This document shows positions 55,755 to 64,000 of a DNA stretch of 64,000 nt, piece after piece (the first letter of the stretch is position 1; the number at the start of each line of letters is the position of its first letter). The translations under genes and the position numbers were made by a program. The notes below the pieces were generated by a model, which saw only the letters and a list, made by a program, of their open reading frames with translations, made no database searches and was not told the origin of the DNA. This DNA is from Lytechinus pictus. Lineage: Eukaryota; Echinodermata; Echinoidea; Temnopleuroida; Toxopneustidae. The DNA is taken from the NCBI RefSeq assembly GCF_037042905.1, contig NC_087253.1, positions 19,247,501 to 19,311,500 of the forward strand, given 5' to 3'.

Positions 55755-56440
55755 AGTAAAATGGAGTAGGGGGCTAAGTGTTGACCGCTTACATGTACAT
55801 GCTACATTGTGTGTATTTGAGTTTTGTCAGACGTGTATCAACCAGATATGTTTATTTACGTCTGGGACCGACCTTTAACGTCACCATCCGAAAGACGTGA
55901 ACCTCTTCATCAATTTGTAACTTCCCCACATAGCTTGGATTACAGGCGCGCGCCACAACGCCCAGTTGCAAGATCAACATTGCAAGACCACTGATTTTAT
56001 CGACATGATTTCAATTGTTTGGAGTAGATATGAATGATTTATTCATATTTTGATGATATAAAGTTGATAAAATCTGTCTGTTTTGAGTCAAGAAAAATAA
56101 AACTGCCACAACTAAAAAAAATACGTCAATCATTTGTACATGTTTCAATGGAAGTGATTTAAATCAATGATTAAAAAAAATCATGGTGAAAGTGGAGTAG
56201 GGGGTGAAGTGTTAACCGCTCATATGCTACATTGCAAGATCAACCTGATATTATTGACATGATTTCAATTCTTTTAAATAGATATCAAGGATTTATTCAT
56301 GTTTTGGTGATTATTAAGTTGATAAAATCTATCTATTTTTAGTAAAAAAAAACACTGCCACACAAAAAAAAAAATCGCCATTTATTTGTACATGTTTCAA
56401 TGGAAGAGATTTAAATCAATGATTTTTTTAAAATCATAGT
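55755..56440. repeat. Two-copy tandem repeat
   Basis: Unit 1 (55755-56190) and unit 2 (56191-56435) both run GGAGTAGGGGG, GCTACATTG, CAAGATCAAC, GACATGATTTCAATT, AAGTTGATAAAATCT and TGTACATGTTTCAATGGAAG. Unit 1 is longer mainly because of the 156-base insertion at 55810-55965, so unit 2 shows the empty site. Confidence 0.7.
55810..55965 (-). ncRNA. 7SL (SRP) RNA-like insertion
   Basis: Read on the minus strand, the 5' part (about 55967 to 55930) is GGGCG-UUG-UGGCGCGCGCC followed by TGTAATCCAAGCTA. In 7SL RNA, and in Alu derived from it, this is the Alu-domain sequence that binds SRP9/14. Over a 33-base core I see two mismatches to the Alu/7SL consensus as I remember it. The UCC...GGA pairing after it is retained. 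The 3' part has two small hairpins but no clear SRP S domain or poly-A. Compared with the empty repeat unit at 56237, it is a discrete insertion with at most a TTG duplication. It is a truncated 7SL pseudogene or 7SL-derived SINE, not a full SRP RNA gene. Confidence 0.5.
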
Positions 56441-56444
56441 TATT

Positions 56445-56492
56445 TAAATCGCGATTTAAATCATGATTTAAATCAACGTGATTTAAATCAGC
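56445..56492. repeat. GATTTAAATCA repeats
   Basis: The palindrome GATTTAAATC occurs four times, in ATTTAAATCGCGATTTAAATCATGATTTAAATCA-like order, next to the end of the tandem repeat. Confidence 0.7.
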
Positions 56493-56756
56493 CAACCCTG
56501 CACATTCAGTTCCTTAACTTGAGTGAAGGGTCTGCACGGTAGACCAGACGCTTTTGGTCTACTTTTTTCGTGTTTCACCTGACTGGATTTTAAAGGGACG
56601 GCTGGCTTTGGCAATCCATATTCTTAATCCCTTTTCTAGATCTCTATATATCTTTATATTAATCAGAAACGGAATTTGAATTCATGAAATACTGTGTTGC
56701 TAGGAAAATGCAGTTCTTGAAAGCAAGAAACTATATACCAAAAAAAAATCGTCACA

Positions 56757-56947
56757 TTTACACTGACGAAAGCAGGGCCGGAGGTAGATTTTTTTCGGGG
56801 GGGGGGGGGGGCGGGCATGCAGGACGCGTATATATATACAAAATTTGAGGAAACTCGTTTTTGAGTTTCCACCCAAAAAAATAACGCGTCCTGCCGCCCC
56901 CCACCCCGAAAAAAATCTGCGTACGGCCCTGCTTTCGTCAGTGTAAA
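56757..56947. mobile_element. Fold-back MITE with CAGGGCCG ends
   Basis: TTTACACTGACGAAAG-CAGGGCCG is inverted at the right as CGGCCCTG-CTTTCGTCAGTGTAAA. Inside, a G run of about 15 (about 56799-56812) faces C runs. CAGGGCCG resembles hAT-type termini (inference). Confidence 0.6.
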
Positions 56948-58216
56948 TATTACAATTTTGTTGTAGTTTCTTGCTGTGACATAGCGTTCGTTCCTTGATC
57001 TAGTTTGGCGTGAGTACATAGAAAAGAAATTTGATACAATTTACCTTTGTCTCTAAAATATGTAGCTACATCTAAAAGGCGTGGGATGTCTCTACCTCGG
57101 AGAGAAAGTAAATTGATATCTGTGAAACATAGCGTGACTATAGGGCCTACCTCTAAAATATCATTATGACTAATATCAAATCACACTGATGATGGATATC
57201 CGTAATCTATTGATGAATTGGGAACGGAACTCTTAATGGTGACGCCTTTAAATAATTTAATATTGTTTTCGAATGCCGTTCTTTTTGCTGCGCTGTTGAC
57301 AAGCAAGGACATTGTTAGAGAAACAAAGAAAATACTATTTGAGAGAGAGAGAGAGAGAGGGGGAGATAGAGAGATGGAGAGGGATATGAGGGAGGGAGAT
57401 GGGGACGTAACTGACGCAAGCCCGTTATCTCTCTATAATAATTTCCTTTCACATAATACAAAGAAAGTAACATAACATTGAAATGTCAGAATATATCACA
57501 AAGCATGACAATCATAACAATTCATAACAAAATTAATATAATATTTAACAATTCAGACGTTAGCGACCACCTTCAGGGGCAACCTGAAAACATGCCTGTA
57601 TAAGAGTGTGTTTTTGGACAGACACCGACTTGTTTTCATTGTTAAAGTTTGAATACGTATTTATTTAAAGGGATCGTTTAACTTTGTGAGCAGCTGATTT
57701 AAAAGATTCTCACACTGAGACGAAACATGTGTATGAGTGCCTGTATTTGTCCTCAAAAACCGTGAAACAGACCACAATATAGGAGGAAAAACTCTAATTT
57801 AGATACAAGTAGCAATTTATTAGCTAGATTTTGAGAACCGTCTAGTAGATGGGTTCCAGCTTATGAATAGTTTTCTCCAATTCAAAAAGTCCGTTAGCTT
57901 TGTTGACTGCCTTCTGCTCTGTGTATCTCCTATACACATGCTATTATTAGCTGCACTGTACATTCAGTGTATACCTTATACACACTGTATGTAGGTCATG
58001 CTGGTTTCATCTAGAGTTGATGTGTTGTGTTGCACAGATTCGCTCTATACACATAGTCATTGAAACCAACTCCCAATTATTTTCAAACTTTGGTTTACAT
58101 CTCCAAGGTTTTAAAATTGATCCTGTAGATAAAATACTTTGAAACTTTTGGGATGGTATTTGTACACTATTAGCCTAATGTTTAGCCCATTTTCAAGAAC
58201 CAAAATGAGAATTTTT
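56948..58216. other. Intergenic DNA
   Basis: A (GA)n tract lies at 57341-57400. No gene or repeat recognised. Confidence 0.4.
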
Positions 58217-59956
58217 TGATTGATTGATTGATTGCATTTATTCTTTTTCATTCCAAAATTTAACAAAAGTTACAATGTATAGCAAAACACAAAAGTATGA
58301 TATACAGAAATGAAAAAAGGGAACCCACTGGAAAGCAAAGCTTGTTAGTATGGGTTCCCTGCAATAAATAGTTAATCAAAGTATATCTTTGATCAATGAA
58401 ATTCAAATCGTAAATTAAAAAGGTTTGTACAATGAAAAAGAATACTAGTGGGGTCAAGCTTGTTAAGCCTACTATGTTACAATTAACAAAAAATATTATA
58501 TCATATATACCCCTGCTGTATAAAAAAAAATACATGAGTTCAGGAGTGTGTGAACAGACAATCACTTGGACAAGACAGGACAGATACTAAAAGCAAAACA
58601 AAGACAAAAACAAAAAACGCACACAAACAAAAACAAAACAGGACAAGACAGAAAAAAAAGGAAAAGAAACAAAACAAAACAAACTACAAAACATAGACAA
58701 ACAGGAAAATAAGAAAAGCAATAGAACTAGACATTAAGGTGATAGGAAGAGAGAGAGAAAAAAAAAAGAAATGTGAGAGGGAGGGGGAAAGAGAAGAAGG
58801 AAGAAAATAAGAAGGGAAGAAGAACAAGAGGTGGTAGCTGCTTATACAGAAATGTTTAAGTTCTGGGGTTTATACCCAAGGATAAGAATTTTCTTTAACC
58901 CTCGACTGAAACTTAAATGTGTTGGCTTGTTACGTAATGATTCTATAAGGGAGTTCCAAAGTTTGATACCTGTAAAAATAAATGTTTTATTTAAAAGGAT
59001 GGTTCTAGCTCTTGGTGGATGAAAGAGCCCGGCGGACCTAGTAGGATAATGATGAATATCGACATTTTTTGTAAACATGGAATAAAAAATATTTGGAAGT
59101 TCATTTTTATCTAAACTATACATAAGTTTTCCGAGATTGTATCAATACAAGTCACCAATCTTCAAAATATTATATTTATAGAAAAGTTCGTAAGTGTGTG
59201 AACGAAAATCTGCATGACAAATAATACGAATAGCCTTTTTCTGTAAAAGTAAAATTCTGTTCAGGAGGCAGTCAGCACAATTCCCGCATGCTGTTATACC
59301 GTAGTTTAAATGAGGCAGGATCAAAGTTGAATACAAATTAAATAGTATATGAGTGGGAAAGAAACATTTTACTTTGTTTATGATACCAATATTTCTCGAA
59401 ATAATTTTACAAATGTGATCAACGTGCTCTTTCCAGGAAAGATTATTATCAATGGTTACCCCAAGAAATTTAGTACTGCCAACTCTTTGTAAATTAGTAT
59501 TTTCGAAAATTATATTACCTGGAAGTTCATCTATGATATTACTAAAGAGCATATAATTTGTTTTTTGGAGATTAAGGGATAGTTTATTAGCTTTGATCCA
59601 TTCAGATACATGTACTAGTTCGTGATTAATGGTGGCAAGCAAATGGCGTGGATCCTTATGGGAGAAAAAAATATTAGAATCGTCAGCAAACAGAATAAAT
59701 GATAAATTATTGGAGGACTTACAAAAATCATTTATGTATATAAGAAAAAGTAGGGGACCCAAAATAGAGCCTTGCGGAACCCCACAAGTAACAAGTTTTG
59801 TTTCGGAGTTAAAGTTTTCGAAAGAGACAAATTGTTTTCTATTGTCTAGGTAGTTCCTGAACCACTCCAAGGCTATTCCCTTGACTCCATAGTAATTAAG
59901 TTTGTGTAATAAAATGTCATGATTAATGGTATCAAAAGCCTTGGAGAAGTCCAGAA
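58217..59956 (-). mobile_element. 5'-truncated LINE (same family as 36975 and 62035)
   Basis: A minus-strand LINE with a (TGAT)n tail at 58217-58234, an A-rich 3' UTR and RT coding from 58842 up to the truncation at about 59956. The 5' cut falls just before the DFSKAFDT motif A codons. SINE-like sequence lies upstream. Confidence 0.8.
58842..59956 (-). pseudogene. LINE reverse transcriptase, truncated
   Basis: Coding from 59956 down: DFSKAFDTINHDILL (motif A), a stop-like break near 59870, then EWFRNYLDNRKQFVSF, CGVPQGSILGPLLFLIYINDF, the catalytic LFADDSNIFFSH, SLNLQKTNYMLFS and FLGVTIDNNLSW, down to 59142. A stop and shift at about 59130 lead to the last frame (58842-59123) with FYSMFTKN and the C-terminal FTGIKLWNSLIES. 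It is inactive through truncation and the breaks. Confidence 0.75.
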
Positions 59957-60162
59957 CAAATCAGAACAAAGTGAAATGATCACTTTAAGTCTGATTTTGT
60001 TTTCTTCTCTTTCTCTAATGCTCTGTTCAAAGCGCCTTGAGCATCTAATTAAGATGGGAAGTGCGTTATACAAGTCTTATTATTGTCATCATTTGCTTAG
60101 TGACCTTTTCCGTTCACGTAATAACATACGTTACATATTCACTCAATAAAATATACGCTTTA
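59957..60162 (+). mobile_element. SINE 3' fragment
   Basis: GCGCCTTGAGCATC followed by GTGCGTTATACAAG and an ATTATT-type tail (about 60030-60095) is the usual end of invertebrate SINEs. No tRNA-like head is present. Confidence 0.45.
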
Positions 60163-60221
60163 TACCTTGGTCACATTTGTTCCACAGCGGCCGTACGGCG
60201 AGTCGAAAACAGCCGTTTTAA

Positions 60222-60805
60222 AGGAGAATGAAACTCTTGGAGCAAGTTAGCTTTTGTGAAAGCAGAAAAATCAAAGAATAAGATCAACAAAACTTTGAGT
60301 AAAATAGGACTAGCAATAAAAGAGTTATGAGCATTTGAATGTCGAGATCACTAATGCTATGGAGATCCTCCCATTGGCAATGCGACCAAGATCTATGATG
60401 TCACAGATGAACAACTCTCCCCTTTTGGACACTGAAAATATACCCCAAAACATCTCTTTTTGCTCATTCTAATCATATGACAAACGATTCATCAATGATA
60501 TAATGTTGTGAAACCTCTGTACTTGTCCTCTCATAAAGAGAACACCTCACCTTGTGATAGACTCTATAAAAGGGAGAATATAAGTGAAATAAGTACTAAA
60601 GTAATGAGGGAGTTGTACGTGTGTGATATCACAGATCTTGGTCGCATTGCCGATGGGAGGATCTACATGGCACTAGTGATCTCAATATTCAAATGCTAAT
60701 AACTTTCTTATTATTCATTCAATCTTCCTCAAACTTTCAACAATATGTTTCTTTGATTTTTCTCTTTGATATGGATTCAGCTAGTTTCAAGGGTGTCATT
60801 CTCCT
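60222..60805. mobile_element. TTAA-flanked fold-back MITE (AGGAGAATGA family), intact
   Basis: 584 bases, starts AGGAGAATGAAACTC and ends GTGTCATTCTCCT, flanked by TTAA (60218-60221, 60806-60809). The arms pair through ATTTGAATGTCGAGATCACTA and TAGTGATCTCAATATTCAAAT, and GATGTCACAGATGA. It interrupts the dispersed repeat whose other copy is at 7771. It serves as the unedited comparator for 14934-15362. Confidence 0.75.
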
Positions 60806-60809
60806 TTAA

Positions 60810-62034
60810 GTTGAAGGCATATGTGTACATTGCACTTTTCACGCTTCACAATCCCCATCAACTCAAAACCACATAGTTTGCACTTTGCTCTGCATTCAGT
60901 TGCAGATTTTGATGGCAGTTTCTCAAAAAAGTACCAAATGGGGTCTGATTTTCTTCCAGACATGATGCGATGTATTTAGTTATAAATCGTGTTTAAGACA
61001 ATATTTTACTTATACATCACAGTTATAAGCATTTTATGGTTCCGCTCACTCTTAAAATTAGTTTCCCTACAACATGTTACATAATTAAGTTAGGGTTTGT
61101 AGCGGCCATTTTGAATATCAAGAAAATAAAATTTTCGTCAAAAATCACTTTTCAATAAGTACTTTACTCATGCAACACAATTGCATTTATTTTATAGCCA
61201 ATGTGCTGGCAATTTTATGATTTTCATGGGTAATTTGCATATTTTGGTGGCCATAGGCCTATGTGCGGAAAATGATAAAGGTTACACGAGTGGTATCATT
61301 CAGATTCGTAATCAGCACCCTCGAATTGACAAGAAACCATCATAAAATATTGTATAAAAAAAAAACAACAACAGGTTTAGTCCATTTGCTCTGGGGCCTA
61401 TCCTGGACTAATGAGCAAGATTTATCCAAATACTCTCGTAGCTGAATTCATCTCCCTGCAGAATCTGGTGAATTGTGAGACTTTCTTTCTCAAAGACTTT
61501 TTAAAACCATTTTATCCTCAAGTAAAATTGATTATTTTTGTATCATAGAAAAAAGAGTAAATGTTACTCTTTTATATTGGTCAATTCTTTTGAATAAAAA
61601 CGTGTGCATTTATATTTTAAAGCTTGATAAGTCTGTGCCTAAGTTTGCAGCAATTAATAATTGAAACCAATTATTGAAGTAAATAATTGCATCCAGAATT
61701 CTATAAAGAACAATACAATCAAAGGTAACATAAAAATATGAACTGCCGTTTGCTATAATTATTAATGATGTACCTGAAATTAAAACTAATGTCATGATAT
61801 TCAACATAGTTAAGTTGTTATGTACACTTTTTTTATACCTGAAGATCTCGAGTTGAAACCCTCACATGGAAATTCCTTCTCGACGAATATATGGATTGCA
61901 AGATTTCCTTTCAAATAATTTGCATAAATGAATAATTTTCCTTTCACTTTTTTTATTGTTGTAAAGCACTATGGGAAAGATTTTGATAAGTGCAATATTC
62001 AAACAATAAAACAAATATGAGGAAGTAAAGCCAT
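60810..62034. other. AT-rich intergenic DNA
   Basis: No gene recognised. A GTAAAGCACTATGGGAAAG motif with a GTGCAATATTCAA end (about 61961-61998) looks like a decayed SINE or LINE tail. Confidence 0.4.
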
Positions 62035-64000
62035 TTGAATAAGGTTGGAAATAATTTCAATTTCAAACTTTCTTTAGCTAAAAAAAAAAAACCATGTACG
62101 CCTCTGGCAATCTTGCCTGCATTACGCGATTCGATTCGTCAGCCTTGGATAACTAAATCTCTATTACGCTGTATTAACAGGAAAAACAGACTATTTTATA
62201 AATATAAAGCAAATCCATCTATACACAATGAACATAAATTCAAAGGGTATAAAAACAGTCTTACTTGTACTTTACGACATGCTAAGGAAACGTATTTCTC
62301 CAACCAATTTGAAAAAAATAAATTTGATATCAAAAGTACATGGAAAACAATCAATCGTGTGCTCAATAAAAACACTGATAAATCACACATTCATAAAATC
62401 AATACACATGACACTATTATAACAGACGTAAATGAGATTGCTCATAGCTTAAATGATTACTTTGTAAATATTGGTCCCAGTCTTGCCAAAGATATCGAAC
62501 CCTCAGAAAAGTATTTTCCAGTTTTCTGGAAGATCCCAACCCCAAAACAATATTTTTTGCCCCAATACTAGAATTCGAGATCATAGACATTGTAAATAAC
62601 TTAAACTCTCAAAAAAGCCCAGGTTTTGATGGAATCACGAATAAAATTCTAAAACACGTCATCTCAGAAATTGTGACACCAATAACACACATATTCAATC
62701 TATCAATAACATGTGGCATCGTCCCCTCCCAAATGAAAAAATCCAAGGTCATACCTATATTAAAAAAAGGAGACACCCTAGAAATGGGCAACTATAGACC
62801 CATATCATTATTGACTTCATTTTCAAAAGTTTTAGAAAGAACTGTATATACTCAAACGATTCAATTCATTCATGAATGTAATATTCTCAACGAATTCCAA
62901 TATGGCTTTCGTGAAAAACACGCAACAACTCACGCTATCATTACACTCGTCGATAAAGTCATTAAAGCTATTGATAAATCTCTTCACACTGTTGGAATAT
63001 TCCTGAACTTCTCCAAGGCCTTTGACACTATAGATCATGATATTCTTTTATATAAACTTGCTTATTATGGTATTAGAGGAAAGGCCTTGGAGTGGTACAG
63101 GAATTACTTAACTAACATAACTCAATACGTTTTTGTTAATGGGTGCGAATCACACCTGGAAAACATAAATTGTGGTGTACCACAAGGATCACTCCTCGGT
63201 CCCCTATTATTTATATTGTTTATAAACGACTCTCACAAATCTTCTAAAATATTATCTTTCATTCTGTTCGCTGACGACTCCAACATATTTTTCTCCCGTC
63301 GTGACCCAACAACTTTGATTAATGTTATGAATACTGAATTGAAATCGGTCCATACTTGGATACGGGCGAACAAACTATCATTAAACATAAAAAAGACAAA
63401 TTACATGTTATTTAGTAACTCAATACAAACGATCCATGGTAACATTAACATTAATGGCATAAATATTGACTCTTCCCAATCAACAAAATTTCTCGGCATA
63501 TTCATCGACCATAAATTATTATGGAAAACACACATTGATATTCTTTGTAGAGAAACATTGGTGTCATCAACAAACTCAAAACATTTTTACCTCACAAAAT
63601 ACTTTTGACCCTCTATTCAACCCTCATCCTCCCTGATCTAAACTACGGAATTTTATCCTGGGGTAATTAACTCACAAATAACACAAACTAATAGAATATT
63701 TTTGCTCCAAAAACGAATTGTCAGAATAATTGAAAATGCCCATTACCGTTCTCATACAAGCCCGTTATAAAAAAAAATAGAATACTAAAAATCCACGATC
63801 TCTATCTCCTGAACCTTGGAACGTTTATGTTCCAGCTATCAAAAAACGAATTACCCCCCGCAATTACTTCACTCTTTACCAAAAACACTCACATCCATAC
63901 ATTCCCTACAAGATAAGCTATTCAAAATCAATATCACCCCCTCTGACTAGAACCACACTCGCACAAAAAACCATCATTTACACAGGTCCCAAATACTGGA
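62035..64000 (+). pseudogene. LINE copy with RT, runs off the window
   Basis: Same family as 36975-39385. Frame 1 (62035-62571) has PWITKSLLRCINRKNRLFYK and FVNIGPSLAK. A shift at about 62530-62560 leads to a second frame (to 63608) with SPGFDGITNKILKHV, NYRPISLLTSFSKVLERT, FGFREKHATTHAI, LNFSKAFDTIDHDILL (motif A), CGVPQGSLLGPLLFILFINDS, the catalytic LFADDSNIFFS and FLGIFIDHKLLW. Another shift at about 63560 and stops follow. C-terminal blocks (PDLNYGILSW, near the end GPKYW) continue to base 64000. Inactive; the 3' end is outside the window. Confidence 0.8.

Noticed and set aside
55925..55970. Human Alu contamination
   Set aside because: The similarity is confined to the 7SL-derived core. 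The flanks and the rest of the insertion are not Alu-like, and an empty-site copy lies in the same local repeat, so an endogenous 7SL-like sequence is more likely.

Overview
This is animal (metazoan) nuclear DNA, most likely from an echinoderm and perhaps a sea urchin. The organism is an inference. It rests on low gene density, AT-rich and microsatellite-rich intergenic DNA, a single-exon rhodopsin-type receptor gene, tRNA-derived SINEs, Penelope-like and non-LTR retrotransposons, many fold-back MITEs, and a long-armed fold-back element built like the sea urchin TU elements. No bacterial-type gene organisation is present. The only convincing host protein gene is an intronless class A GPCR at 25357-26613 (+). 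A 156-base insertion at 55810-55965 resembles the Alu domain of 7SL (SRP) RNA.

Layout. 1-8393: intergenic DNA with a SINE, a LINE 3' scrap, nested MITEs, a mariner-type fold-back MITE and tRNA-like repeats. 8394-20583: a nested retrotransposon stack. A minus-strand LINE (LINE-A) is split by a Gypsy-like LTR retrotransposon (9409-18178, LTRs of only about 140 bases). That element is split by a second minus-strand LINE (LINE-B, 14552-17430) with an open reverse transcriptase frame. LINE-B carries in its 3' UTR a fold-back MITE (14934-15362) that is heavily T-to-C substituted, meaning A-to-G on the LINE-B sense strand. This is the pattern expected if ADAR edited the RNA before it was reverse transcribed. 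20584-25356: repeats and microsatellites. 25357-26613: the GPCR. 26614-33530: MITEs, an inverted minisatellite and a tandem array of about 153 bases. 33530-34930: a decayed LINE 3' end with a tandem MITE pair. 35340-43226: a Penelope-like element (N-terminal region, RT, GIY-YIG endonuclease), broken by two LINE fragments (36196-39385) and by a 2.4-kb palindromic fold-back element (40330-42731). 43227-58216: AT-rich intergenic DNA with microsatellites, SINE, satellite and fold-back copies, and inverted Penelope termini with a hammerhead-like core. 58217-64000: two further LINE copies of the family seen at 36975, the last running off the window.

Nothing here looks like an operon or pathway. The window is a record of mobile elements inserting into one another around one receptor gene. 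The observations most worth checking are the ADAR-like hypermutated MITE, the palindrome inside the Penelope element, the 7SL-like insertion, and the hammerhead-like motif shared by the Penelope termini. Boundaries of old repeats are approximate; family names rest on motifs read by eye.
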